Below, piece after piece: positions 1 through 11,551 of a stretch of 64,000 bases of DNA. Within the stretch, counting starts at the first letter, position 1; each line of letters begins with the position of its first letter. The DNA comes from Ascidia mentula (taxonomy: Eukaryota; Chordata; Ascidiacea; Phlebobranchia; Ascidiidae). A program made the translations under genes and the position numbers. The stretch is from the NCBI GenBank assembly GCA_947561715.1, contig OX387197.1:23772266-23836265 (forward strand), written 5' to 3'. The notes under the pieces were generated by a model. It saw only the letters and a list, made by a program, of their open reading frames with translations. It did no database searches and was not told the origin of the DNA.

Positions 1-103
1 CTTTGCTTGTTTTCACACATACAAAATAATGCAGTTTCAAATCAGTCAACAATCATTCCTTTTTTGTTAGACAATTTTGCAAACAAAAAAATTTACACCA
101 ATA

Positions 104-223
104 TCAAGTCACAATTACTTGCCGTTCATTAGCCTTGTTTAACATTCCCTGTAAAACGTTTTCAAAATCGGCCCTTGCATCATTTGAATCAAGTTCTTGT
201 TGATATTGATAATCTCCCATTTT
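104..223 (-). CDS. ZSWIM2: Candidate last coding exon of ZSWIM2
   Basis: A short minus-strand open stretch begins after an AG at 225-224 and runs 39 codons to a TGA. It starts KMGDYQYQQELDSNDAR and ends ERQVIVT. The upstream ZSWIM2 exon at 13535-13061 ends in phase 0 with a strong GTAAGT donor, and this exon begins in phase 0, so the two are compatible. The stretch between 13061 and the KDZ transposon holds only a foldback repeat and no other terminal exon. If the join is right, the transposon sits inside the last ZSWIM2 intron. The acceptor is only fair, and I cannot align this tail to a known protein. It could instead belong to another gene left of the window. Confidence 0.4.
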   Translation of the reverse strand, partial: KMGDYQYQQELDSNDARADFENVLQGMLNKANERQVIVT

Positions 224-641
224 CTCCAACGTTTTTGCAACAATAATAAAGCAAACCCTAATGTTACACACATTAATCTGCAGTGATCGTTTAAAATCTC
301 CGCGTAAAATCCACATAGTGTTTCCCAATTAGTTCCAAAAAATTACAGTTCTCAAGCCCTTGCAAAAAGTATTACTTTAAAAAATTGCAAAAAGTACACA
401 AAATAAATTAATAACCTATTAGTAATGATCAAAACGAACTAACATACGTTCTAGTACAAACATTGCTCAAATAAGTTACAAGTTTTTTTTTTCGGAAACG
501 CAAGATCTGGTAAGCGTCAAAACAGGTCAAATATTACCGGTAGTTCATAAATGTAAATAGGATTTCCATGTTTTTGCGGGACAGCAGTATAGGACAAAAA
601 GTAACAAACTAAAGTCGTCGGCGTTTACAAATAACTTGTAC
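224..641. other. Non-coding stretch left of the transposon
   Basis: AT-rich sequence without a convincing exon on either strand. Under the ZSWIM2 model it is the distal part of the last intron. The bases just outside the transposon end (634-641) do not match those outside the other end, so no target-site duplication is visible here. Confidence 0.4.
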
Positions 642-801
642 CACCCGATTCAAATTGTTTTCGACGCTTGAAGCGTGATATAAGACAGTAAAAATCACCG
701 CTTCAAGCGTGCTGTGGCAGCAACACGGGCAACATCTGTTGCTCTCTTCAACGCTTCAAGCGTTCGGAGCAACAACACAGACGTATCTTCGTTGTAGCGA
801 G
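642..801 (+). repeat. Left terminal inverted repeat of the KDZ element
   Basis: The first bases are CACCCGATTCAAATTG. The repeat contains three copies of a 13-base near-palindrome (ACGCTTCAAGCGT or its complement) at 664-676, 698-710 and 751-763, which are plausible transposase-binding sites. The copy at 698-710 differs at its first base. Similarity to the right end stops sharply at 801. Confidence 0.9.
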
Positions 802-1306
802 AAATGTTACGCATCATTGCTGCGCGTGATACCGTTGAAATGCTACGATATTTTTTGTATTGCACCAGAATGGCAATGCGTCCGTTGCGACGGACGCAAA
901 ATGTTTGCCATTGAGACGTACATCGTTATTGGAGGGGACTCGTTGGATTTTAATTGGATTGAAACTACACTGCAAATAAACGATTAACAATGGGCGCCAA
1001 AAAAATCTAGATTTAAAGCAACAGAAGTGGGTGGTGAAAACCTTCGTTTGAAACTGGTTCGTATTTGTTCTACAATATGAATAAGCATCAGTTGCTTTGC
1101 TTTGGCCTATGCGGGTCCATTTCCTACAAATGGTGGTAATGCCATTACTATTATGCATTGTATTATTTTCTGAATTATTTCAGATTCAAAACATGCATGT
1201 TTTTTTTCTTACGATATGTAGTGGTACCAAATTGCTATGCATGAATACTTTTAGTTTGGCTTATTTTTCTCAAACTTGACACAAATGTGGCCAATTTGCA
1301 GTTGAA
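802..1306. other. Transposon subterminal non-coding DNA
   Basis: No exon with usable splice signals is seen on either strand. The open frames here cover each other and show no domain. It may include the promoter of the transposase gene, but I see no clear TATA element. Confidence 0.4.
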
Positions 1307-1380
1307 AATCCTGTGGTGAAGTGGTATGTCACATTCGCTTTAAAAAAGCGAAAGACCTTGGTTCGATTCCAAGTGGGATT
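1307..1380 (+). repeat. tRNA-like SINE head
   Basis: A 74-base stretch folds as a tRNA: the acceptor stem pairs AATCCTG with TGGGATT, there is a short D arm, an anticodon stem TTCGC/GCGAA and a T arm closed by CTTGG/CCAAG. Pol III box A (TGGTGAAGTGG) and box B (GGTTCGATTCC) are intact. The anticodon loop has 9 bases instead of 7, so this is not a good tRNA gene. A related copy at 10270-10199 on the minus strand and a fragment near 9995 share the sequence after the tRNA part (about TTGGTTGCGAA), which marks a dispersed SINE rather than a tRNA. Confidence 0.65.
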
Positions 1381-1763
1381 ATGTTATGGTCGCAAACTTA
1401 GCCTATGCAATTTCATTGTGCAAACATCTTTTGTTTTGATTGATAATTTTTTTTTAATATTTTGTTTTTTGAAATAAGCATGATCTTTTTGCTGTACTAC
1501 TGTTGTTTAATGAAAGGATTGTTGGATTCTTTGTTGTGATTGTCAATTTCTTTCCTTTTTACCAATATATTTAAGTTTGCTGTTTTGGTTACTAATTTTT
1601 CCGCAAATACAAGCAATTTTTGCATGTAAAATTCATTGTATTAAAAAAAAGTTTAACATCATTTTACAAAAAATATTTACAGGACTATCAGCTGAATAGG
1701 TATTGTCAAAGCTAATGTAAAGTTAGGCACTAACAGTATCAAGAGCAGAAGTGATTAAAGAAA
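1381..1763. other. Non-coding, 5' of the transposase gene
   Basis: AT-rich sequence with long T and A runs. It begins with the SINE tail and ends in the presumed 5' leader of the transposase gene. No other feature is seen. Confidence 0.4.
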
Positions 1764-4700
1764 ATGAAGAAATTTGTAAGATTTTTCTAGCATTTCAAGT
1801 TGTTCAGTATTTGCTTTTTAGTTATTCATGTAAACATAGGTGTTTTTTTTAACATACACACATGTTTTAAAAGGCAATAAAGAAAAGAGGATCAACTTTA
1901 TTTTCCATTAAAAAACATGGGACAGCAAAATCTCAGAGGCCAGCATTTTTAAAACCTAGGCCTACTGCAGTGGAAAAAGAAATAAAGGAACAGCCAAGTA
2001 CAAGCTACTTGTCACATAATGGCAAATGTGCAACAAGTTACCCATACGTTGCTACAAGAGCAAAGTTAAGCAAAAATTGGAGGGCCGAAGAGGAGAATTT
2101 ATTAAATGTTGCATTAGAGTTACATAATCCCCAGTCACATGAGTGCACAGTTTGCCATTGTATTTTGGAAAATATTCTACGTTGCAATGATTGTGGTGTT
2201 GCGACATACTTCTGTCAAAGCTGTTGGGAGAAAACACACATCAACTTGCCTTTTCATACACCTGAAATGTGGCAGGTAAAGTAAAATGTAGTTTTTTATT
2301 AGGCCTACAAATTGTCTTACATAGTTGCACACTTTGGGAAATTGATTTTCAGGAATGCATGTTTGTTACTATTAAGCCAACACCTAAATTGCTGCAAAGA
2401 CCGGACCAACATATCTGTAATACAAATTTTGTCAAGCAAATGGTCATAATTGATTCTGTTGGTAAGTTAGCTTTACAATTGTTGTGTGTTGTTGAATAAG
2501 CAATACATGTTGTTAAATACAAAACACATGCAACAGATAGCATATTCACTCAAGTCATGCTACACAAAATATTTCTACTGCTATGTAAATACTAAAATGT
2601 TTCCAGGGAATCAACACCAACATAACATTCAATTTTGCAAATGTGAAAGTGAAGCAACGACCTTACTGCGATTAAATCTCTGGGCTTGCTCTCCAGTTCA
2701 CCCAAGAATGGCGCTGAGCATTAAATTGTTGGACACAATTAGAGTTTTGAACATGGAAAAACATCTGTCTGTGGAAGGTTTTTGCCATGCTCTACAGTAC
2801 AGATTTTGTCCCACACCTGGTCAACCATGTTATGTATGTGATTTACTTTAAACAATAAAAATATTTTTTACTTCCTATATTTTTTCACATCCGTAATTTA
2901 GGTAAAGGACCTGTCGAAGGTTCTTCTTCGGGAAACCCTTGAGTCATATAGGCATCATATATATCAACTGCAACATGCCCAGTCTGGTCACTTTATTGAT
3001 GTTGATGATGGCACATCATGTCCTGCATGTGCTGGGGTATTGCGCCACACTTGTTCTGTAAAAATATCTTTGCAAATGTGCATAATATTTAGTATTATTC
3101 AATGACAGAAAGTCTATTTAGTATCCTTTACTCAACTCATACCTTTTGTTACTTTTTAAGAATCCAGCTTGTGATAATCTCATCTGCATGGATGCTAACT
3201 TCGGTTTGGTAAGACGAAAGGCAGCAGGCGATCAGAGCTTAGAACCTCACCACAAAAATAGATTTTTTCTCCCTGATGAAATGGTGGATAAGTTTGTTGA
3301 AACTTATGATGACAGACACAAGCAAACAATGGTTTAAAAATAAAAATATTTACATCCTTTTTTCTCACAATCCAATATTTTTTTCATATAATAGGAATGC
3401 AGTGACTTTCAAGCTGGAAGCAGAATCCGTTCCAAAGGAAAAAATGCAAAGTTAGATATAAAAGGAGTGTTTGGTTCATGTTGCAGACATGAAATACCCA
3501 AATTTTTTATGAATCTAAAACATGGTGAAAGGTACACCTAGTAATTATTATTTTTTTGGTGATGTGATTGTTTGTTAATTTTTTTTCTATTTTGTAGGTT
3601 TGCGTATCCTGTTTGTTTATTAAGAAACATTTTGTCTCAAACACCAAATGATGTTAAAGTTCTATATGATGTGGCTTGTCGCCTGTACAGTCATTGTTTG
3701 GTAAATACGCACTGCAAGGTAATCCTAGTACTACCTGTTAATAACTGTTGCCGTTTTCTGTGAAGCTACAACCTCAAAGGAACAGTCAAATTTTAAACCG
3801 GGTTGAATTTGCAGTTCCTGTTTTTCATGGATATGGACACAAATTAGACTGCCAGGTATGAATGAGCTTTACATGATACAAAAATAAAAAAAAATCTTCA
3901 GACTTGCTGAATTAAACCTATGCCTAGTATTCAAAATTTTTCACCTAGATAAAATTCTCACCTCGTAACAAAGAAGGATTTGGTTTAATCGATGGAGAGG
4001 GAATGGAAAGGATGTGGTCATATTTGAGAGGTTCCAGCAAAATGACCAAAGAAATGAAGCCAGAGCACAGACTAGATCTAATCTGTGACAACTTGTTGCA
4101 CTACACCTCTAAGCAACGTTCAAAACTAGGTTAAGTTTTATTTTTTTTTCAGGTTTTGATTTAGTAAATATACCTTTTTGTATTGAATAGGATCTAGTTT
4201 GACACATAAGCTGCTAAGGGCAAAAGCAGTTTACGAAGAAACATCATTTTGTGTTTCTTCTTATCCAGGTCCATAATATTATTTTTTTATATTTTAGTTT
4301 TGTTACCACAGATACATTTGTAGGTAACATACAGGGAATTGGCCCACAACAACAACCAGGCCCTGATACGGAAAACAAATTAGAACCACTTGAGCAGTAC
4401 GCTCTTAAATTAAATGAATGGAGTAATAAAAGGTATGTACTAAACAAAAAAATTACCTTTAGGTACTTAAAAATTGTATTTTTATTTTATTTAGGATCCT
4501 TTTGGCTGGTGCTGAAAATCAAAATGGAATCAATGAAATTGAAATTGCCGACCTTGCTGCATCTGTTGCTAGGTATTGCTAAAGTTTGTGTGAACTGGTC
4601 TAAAAATAACATTGTGTTGATGATTGCAGGCTTGATAAGCAACTTAATGCAATAGAAAAAAAACAAAAGATTCAACGACAAACAATGACAAACATGATAT

Positions 4701-5431
4701 TTCAGGAAAACTTGAAAAATGCAACAAAAAAGCAAAAAAAAACAGTTCTTACAAAATTACAAAAAGAAGTAAAAGAAAGGCAATTTTTAATTTCATTGCT
4801 AAAAAAGTATCCCGGTGGGTGTTATACTGTACAACATTATTATTTCAACTGTGTTTCAAAGTAATTATTTCCAGGTGGTCAATCAGTAGCTAGCAGGCTG
4901 TTGAAAAACATACGACGCACAAACACAAACATAAGAAAAGGAATTAGGCAATACAATGAACTTCAAGGTAACCCTGATGCAGAACATCCAGGAATTTTGA
5001 ATTTCACAGATGTTGTGGAGAACAGTTTTGTTAATGAAACTTATGAAACAGCTTTACCCAAACTGGTTAGGGAAAACTATTTTTTGATGATGCGAGCCTC
5101 CGAAGAAATTAATATTGTGAAACAGGATATGATCAGTTGCCTAATTTTTTATCAGAAGCAAGTTGACAAAATTAACATGTTGCGCTGTACCAGCAGCCAG
5201 TATGCAGCATATCTTTCTTCACTCCAATGCCAGCTTGAATCAGTGCTGTGGCATTTGTATAAAAGTTTTAAAATGCATGTAACTTTTCCACTACCAAAGT
5301 TGTATTTCAAATTGCTTTTTGATGACGATGAAAATTCAGAGTGGGCTGATATATACAATAATTTATTGCCCGAAACTTCAGTTCAAGATTTTGATGACGA
5401 CCTAGATTCTGACGACGAGGACATGTGTTAA
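1764..5431 (+). CDS. KDZ family transposase, 15 exons, about 863 aa
   Basis: Inferred exons: 1764-1775, 1874-2275, 2353-2461, 2607-2833, 2902-3036, 3161-3331, 3395-3531, 3598-3718, 3766-3855, 3949-4129, 4191-4268, 4324-4432, 4495-4572, 4630-4814 and 4875-5431. All join in phase without a stop, giving 2592 nt. Residues about 95-130 form a CxC-type cysteine cluster (pattern C..C, then RCNDCG and FCQSCW) typical of KDZ transposases. The catalytic core follows: D306 in ICMDANFGL, D422 in LYDVACRL, and the acidic residue of GEGMERMWS (E485 or E488). A lysine/glutamine-rich helical stretch and an acidic C-terminus (DDDLDSDDEDMC) end the protein. The enzyme should cut and rejoin the element at its inverted repeats in the nucleus. 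The tiny first exon and the weak donor after exon 6 (GTTTAA) are the least certain parts; the choice of donor for exon 8 is also open. Confidence 0.85.
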
Positions 5432-6067
5432 TTGTGAATTTTGTCCGCTGTGCGTTCCCTTTTTTCAACCAGTTTTGGTGCGTCTCAGAGACTTGCATTT
5501 GTAACAAATAATCGGCAAGAATTTGATCCAGTTTGCAGTTGTTGAGGCAATAATCTGTTTACTACAGCCTCTAATTGTGTTGTTAATTTTTATCGCAATA
5601 CATAATTGGATTATGGTTGTTGCTGAAAAAATACGTTAGCATAATACAGACAGGTAGAAAAGTAAATCAATTGTCCGGCCACCATACCAACCTACGCAGT
5701 AGCCCCATTCCCTTGAGTCCTTCAGCTTTTTTCTTTTTCAAACACTATCATTGTTACCATTAAGTGCGTCACAGAAAACAACAATTGACTTTGTGTGTAA
5801 ACAACTAAAGCAAGTTGAAGTAAAACATGTATGTGGTTCAAACCCATAACGAACTGACAAACACCGATATAAAACTCATCAATTCATATGGTACTTTGCT
5901 CCTAATTATACCCGACAAAAATCACATTTACTAACCACAGTAATTGCGTTAAATACGCCCGTGAGTCCACAGGGTCCGTGAGTTCACAGTTTTGAATTTC
6001 CCAAATGCAGCTATCTGGTTATTTTTAAAAATAAGCCTTTGTGCAATTTGTACCAAGCCAACTAAAT
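5432..6067. other. Transposon spacer between gene and array
   Basis: No coding exon is recognised. It should contain the 3' UTR and polyadenylation site of the transposase gene; no canonical AATAAA is obvious close to the stop. Confidence 0.4.
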
Positions 6068-7426
6068 GTTAATTCGAGTTGTTCTACCAAGCCGTTTTCA
6101 TTTTAACGCTGCCGTTTTTGAGTAGTCAACAGAAACGCACAGCACATGATTGCTGTCAGTCGAGACAAACTAGCGTTAATGGTCATGCCCTTCCATGCAG
6201 CTATGATGTGCCACCCTAATTTTTTTGTTTCTCACTCTTTCGGATTGAAATTTGTAACAAGTTAAGTAAATGTTAATTCGAGTTGTTCTACCAAGCCGTT
6301 TTCACTTTAACGCTGCCGTTTTTGAGTAGTCAACAGAAACGCACAGCACATGATTGCTGTCAGTCGAGACAAACTAGCGTTAATGGTCATGCCCTTCCAT
6401 GCAGCTATGATGTGCCACCCTAATTTTTTTGTTTCTCACTCTTTCGGATTAAAATTTGTAACAAGTTAAGTAAATGTTAATTCGAGTTGTTCTACCAAGC
6501 TGTTTTCACTTTAACGCTGTCGTTTTTGAGTTGTTGACAGAAACGCGCAGCACATGATTGCTGTCAGTCGAGACAAACCAGCGCCCAATGGTCATGCCCT
6601 TCCATGCAGCTATGATGTGCCACCCTAATTTTTTTGTTTCTCACTCTTTCGGATTGAAATTTGTAACAAGTTAAGTAAATGTTAATTCGAGTTGTTCTAC
6701 CAAGCCGTTTTCACTTTAACGCTGTCGTTTTTGAGTTGTTGACAGAAACGCGCAGCACATGATTGCTGTCAGTCGAGACAAACCAGCGCCCAATGGTCAT
6801 GCCCTTCCATGCAGCTATGATGTGCCACCCTAATTTTTTTGTTTCTCACTCTTTCGGATTGAAATTTGTAACAAGTAAACTAAGTGTTAATTCGAGTTGT
6901 TCTGCCAAGCCGTTTTCATTTTAACGCTGCCGTTTTTGAGTAGTCAACAGAAACGCACAGCACATGATTGCTGTCAGTCGAGACAAACTAGCGTTAATGG
7001 TCATGCCCTTCCATGCAGCTATGATGTGCCACCCTAATTTTTTTGTTTCTCACTCTTTCGGATTAAAATTTGTAACAAGTTAAGTAAATGTTAATTCGAG
7101 TTGTTCTACCAAGCCGTTTTCACTTTAACGCTGTCGTTTTTGAGTTGTTGACAGAAACGCGCAGCACATGATTGCTGTCAGTCGAGACAAACCAGCGCCC
7201 AATGGTCATGCCCTTCCATGCAGCTATGATGTGCCACCCTAATTTTTTTGTTTCTCACTCTTTCGGATTGAAATTTGTAACAAGTAAACTAAGTGTTAAT
7301 TCGAGTTGTTCTGCCAAGCCGTTTTCATTTTAACGCTGCCGTTTTTGAGTAGTCAACAGAAACGCACAGCACATGATTGCTGTCAGTCGAGACAAACCAG
7401 CGCCCAATGGTCATGCCCTTCCATGC
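6068..7426. repeat. Tandem array, ~204-bp unit, 6.6 copies
   Basis: Unit starts (GTTAATTCGAGTTGTTCT) lie at 6068, 6272, 6476, 6681, 6886, 7090 and 7295; the last unit is cut at about 7426. Two subtypes can be told apart by linked differences: type A has GAGTAGTCAACAGAAACGCAC and then CTAGCGTTAATGG, type B has GAGTTGTTGACAGAAACGCGC and then CCAGCGCCCAATGG. The order is A, A, B, B, A, B, then an A-to-B hybrid. The alternation points to repeated unequal exchange or copying in blocks. The array sits between the two convergent genes of the transposon and holds no open reading frame of note. Confidence 0.95.
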
Positions 7427-8858
7427 GAAGGCACGTTGCAATTTCATGCGTTAATGGCCAAGCGGAAATAGCATAAAAGAATTAAAACACGTAAAAGAAT
7501 TAAAACACGTTAAACAAACATATAGTAGTGATTCCAAGCGTAACCTTTTCTGTTTCCACGGCTTGATATTTTACAACTTCCGTGTTTCCTTTTTATATTG
7601 TGTTGTTCATGTAATTAGCACGGCTTGACATTGTACTTTATTGAGCGCGTTACGTAAACTAAACTGGAAATACTCATGATATTTACAGCCAAATTACATT
7701 ACTTCTTGTGCCTATTGGCCGTTTCCTTTAATTTTCGTGTTTATCTTCAGGTTTTCTCTTTTTTGTGTTGTTCATGTAATTACAGGTGACGTTCTCCATA
7801 TCTTTTATTCACCGTAATATTTACTGTCGTGTTTTGGCAAAAAATGAACCAAGCAATGAATGAAATAAACAACTGCTACAAACTCATTGAGGCATAAATC
7901 AATCGAAAAAAACGCGGTACGCAATAATTATGAATAATCACGGGAAAAAACACGGAACACAGGGGAAAGTGCTTTTGCAATGTAATGATTTAAAACATGA
8001 GGTAGAGAATAAAAACAACAATTTTCTACAACCAACAGTTTTGCTAAAAGATACTTTTGTTTAATCACTTTGACACATTTCTGATCGATCTAGTGGTCGG
8101 TGCCAAACGCTAGTAACACAGGATCGCAGTCGATTGGCCATCCGGCTTGCTGAACAAAGCAAAAGAGATGGGTTATTCTGATGTGGAAGGGGCCATGTGC
8201 AGCTTGCGTTTGTTCCATCACGTAGTCCTATCCCATGTGTTAATCTAGTACAGAGTGTGCACGTCTACCGAGTCTACAGTGACAGGTTGCAGAAACGTTT
8301 CTCCAAGTAAGTTACTCTGTAAACCTGTCAAAACAAATCAACACAGCAGTACGGTGTACAGGACAGCTGACTATTAAACAAGCTAATACAAACTCAGAAT
8401 TAAAAACCACTGTTTCCGATTACGTTTTACAACTGTGCAATACTGCCTTGAAAAAATTAAAGCATACGTAGTTGCTGATTCCTAAAGGAGAATTAAATAA
8501 ACAATGCCTTGTCGGTTAAGTAGTTGCCAAAGTCAAAATATCAAAGCCAAAGCTAATATGCTAGTCATTGTGTTTTTCATCAGTGCTAAGCAAGAAAGAG
8601 TTACAGCAGGGTACATGCAGAGGTTTAAAAAGCATCTGCCAAATTAGTAGCATGTTAGCTTTGGCTTTTCTTTTTAAACATATTTAAATTTGTTACTGTT
8701 TATCATGAAACATAAATTTAACATTAAAAAAATCGGCAGGAAAAACAATTTCGGTGTAGTGTATAAAAACTGTAGGAGTTTATGCATAGAAAACATTATT
8801 TTAGGAACATTTAATTTTGTCATCATTGTCATTTTGGAAGCTTAAATTAGTCAAAATC
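7427..8858. other. Transposon non-coding DNA
   Basis: AT-rich sequence. It includes a short direct repeat (AAAAGAATTAAAACACGT, twice near 7477-7510). No exon or RNA gene is recognised. The part near 8858 is the 3' flank of the HMG-box gene. Confidence 0.4.
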
Positions 8859-11551
8859 TTAAACATTAAACCCCTCAGCAGCAAACATGTCAAAAAGTCC
8901 AACTTCTGCAGATGTCTGAATATCTATGGTCATAAAATTTTGGTCATTCAATCCAACAATTTGGGAGGACGTTTCTGCAGCTTCCTTATTTGAATTTTCA
9001 TCTGTCAATACAAGAAAACAAACTTAAAATGTATTAAATTTTGTCTGATTGGTTCAATACACATCAGAGAAATTACTGCGTAGTATAATTCCTATCAGTT
9101 TTTTTCCTAACACCTTTAATCCTTACCATTTAAGATTGTAATAGTGATCTCATCTTTGCAGCCTAAAATGTCTAAGCACTGTTTTTTCCCATATGCTGAT
9201 GGATATTTAATTTCTAAACCGGATGGAAGACCAGTCACTTGTAGTTTCCTCTTCTGGCTGTATGGCATTCTGGCCTTTACCCCTTTTGCTAAACCTTTGC
9301 GAGTTAAATTGTGTTAAAGTAAGTTTATACAACAGCAACTATGTTTTGCAGGTTATCTGGACAAACTACAAACATTTGGTTTGCAGCTCACAGAAATCAT
9401 ACTTTTGGCTCCACTTTGCTAATATACAAACTATAAACTGTTTGCCAAAACTTTTTTTTTGGCTACTTACTATACTTTTCATTAAAAATTGCCTGAACTT
9501 GTTTCCTCAAGTCACTAACACTGTTGTCCATGCTGGCTTGTTGACAGTGTTTAGCTGTGTCTAAAGCAAAACAGTACTTTTAAATTTCTGTTCATCTGTA
9601 ATTTTTATGATTGTTACTTAAAATATATTAAGAGGACAACCAAGGAAAGAACACATATTCAATCAAGGAATGTTTGGCAACAGATTTCAACTTATGATAG
9701 GGGCTGACAATGAGTAAATCCAGTAATCTTTTGTGTGTAAGGGCCTTGAGTTGCCCCAGTATTTTGTTTTGCTGTACAACAAATTACATAGGGACATTTA
9801 ATAATTGAGGCTCAACTGGCAAAAAAATACTCGGTTGGCCAATGTTTGGGTAGTTATGCAACAGACATTCATCAGGACAAGTAAGTAAAACACAACATGA
9901 TGATAAACAGTAACATGCAAAAATAGGCCTGAATATCGAACATTATGTCTGGCCAACAACACACTTTACAACCAAAACCAGAATTCCACTTGGAATAAAA
10001 CCACAAAGCACACCTTACAAAAACGATTGCTGTTTAAATGTGTAGCTTAGCTGCAATGGCACTTTTATCTCAAAATAAACATTATTTGTTGATGTGTAAC
10101 AAATAAGATTTGTTGAAATCCGACAAACAAAATTAAAATGTTAAGTAAATTAAATGCATACAGACCCAAATTAAAACATAATTCGCAACCAATACCAGAA
10201 TCCCACTTGGAATCGAACCAAGGTCTTTCGCTTAAAACGCGAAAATGATACACCACTTCACCATAGGATTTTACATTTAGTTTGGCCACATTCATGCAAG
10301 GTTTAATAGAAACTATATATATCATGCAAACTGATATCTGATATAAGCTAAAACACAAAATAAAATAATTAATTTTTTTTTACATACATTTTACTTAACT
10401 GTGGATAATTACTGGCCTTGTCACAAAGCTTGTCAGTTCATAAAATTACAGACTTGCTTTTTCATACCTTGATTGCTTGCATTTAATACGAAATGACGCT
10501 GCAACTCCAAATTTTTATTTAACATTTGAGCAGACTTTGGGGTCCCAAATATTTGTAATTCTCCATCAGCATATGCCAATCCACCTACTTCGCAATTAAC
10601 CTGGTGTAGTGCTTTGCACTAAAATAAACGTTGCAATTTATTTGTTTCCTGCATTAGTTATGCACAGTTCAAATATATACTTCAACATATTAACAAAAAA
10701 AAGGCAATGGACATATTTTCTTACTGCATTTTCGATGATTTCCAGCTGCTGTCTTTTAAACTTTTTTAGCTTTTTATCAGTCATGTCGGTTGGTGGTGGG
10801 CTTTCCTTAAAGTTGTGAGCTTTTTCACTCCAAGATTTTCGTTCCAAATTGGTTAGTTGTCGCCATTTTTCACTGAAGACTTTAATGTTGGCTTCACAAC
10901 CAACATAGATATTATTAACACATACAAATGTTTAAGAATAAATTTTCTTGACGCAAAGAAAATTTGGTATTTCTTAACAGTTGTTATACTTTTATATTTT
11001 CAAGTTTTATTTTTTTATACATGAACAACCTTATAATTAAAAAGCTAAATTATTAAGTATATGTATCATGTTTCCCATGTGAACCGGTTAGTGTTCTGTG
11101 CTGCCTGCATGACAGTCAGGTGTTGGTTATTCTAGTCTACACCATACTAAACTATGAGACTCGGACAATGCAAATTCTGTAACATACACTGTTTGGATTC
11201 ACAAGGCCTAAAGAATAAACATATTTTGATTGGATCAGACATCTGAGAATATTATATTACTGAAAAAAGTACAAGGTAACCAGTTTTTTTGCCCTGAGGT
11301 ATTAAAGTACACTTCAAGGTGAGGTTCACTCAGGAACTCTTCGCCTAATGGAAGCACTACCTACTGTGGCGTATGTTGCAGCACCATGGTTGGCAAAAGT
11401 ACTAGTAATTAGACAAAAAATAGTTTCTTATAAAATATACAAAACATGTGGAAACCATGCTGATAACTTACAGTTTCCTTGAAGAGACGAACAGAACAAA
11501 TTGTAGCCAGTCATATGCTTATACATTTTTCTCTGCTTATACATCAAGTAA
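8859..11551 (-). CDS. HMG-box protein carried by the KDZ transposon
   Basis: Six minus-strand exons join in phase: 11551-11472 (ATG at 11544), 10891-10725, 10618-10468, 9560-9471, 9294-9127 and 9001-8859, about 263 aa. The N-terminal 50 or so residues look like an HMG box: TGYNLFCSSLQGN, then VFSEKWRQLTNLERKSWSEKA with the usual W, L, E and W/A spacing. The rest has no recognised fold; it holds a basic stretch (DKKLKKFKRQQ) and ends in EGFNV. The exact first exon is uncertain, since the 11551 acceptor could link to a further upstream exon. An HMG box binds or bends DNA, so a helper role in transposition or chromatin targeting is plausible but is only inference from its place inside the element. 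It runs tail to tail with the transposase gene. Confidence 0.7.
9955..10000 (-). repeat. Fragment of the tRNA-like SINE
   Basis: Read on the minus strand it contains the end of the T arm (TTCCAAGTGGAATTCTGG) and the shared SINE tail (TTTTGGTTGTAAA). The 5' part with box A is missing. It lies in an intron of the HMG-box gene. Confidence 0.5.
10199..10270 (-). repeat. tRNA-like SINE head (second copy)
   Basis: A 72-base tRNA-like fold: acceptor AATCCTA with TGGGATT, anticodon stem TTCGC/GCGAA with a 7-base loop (GTTTTAA, anticodon TTT), T arm CTTGG/CCAAG. Box A and box B are intact. It is close to the copy at 1307 and shares the sequence following it, so a SINE is more likely than a working tRNA-Lys gene. 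It lies in an intron of the HMG-box gene. Confidence 0.6.

Noticed and set aside
1307..1380. tRNA gene
   Set aside because: The anticodon loop has 9 bases, and related copies with a shared 3' tail occur nearby, so it is a tRNA-derived repeat.
6068..7426. CRISPR-like array
   Set aside because: Units are ~204 bp of continuous repeat without spacers, in a eukaryotic transposon.
10199..10270. tRNA-Lys(TTT) gene
   Set aside because: It folds well, but the sequence is unlike animal tRNA-Lys and it belongs to the same SINE family as 1307.
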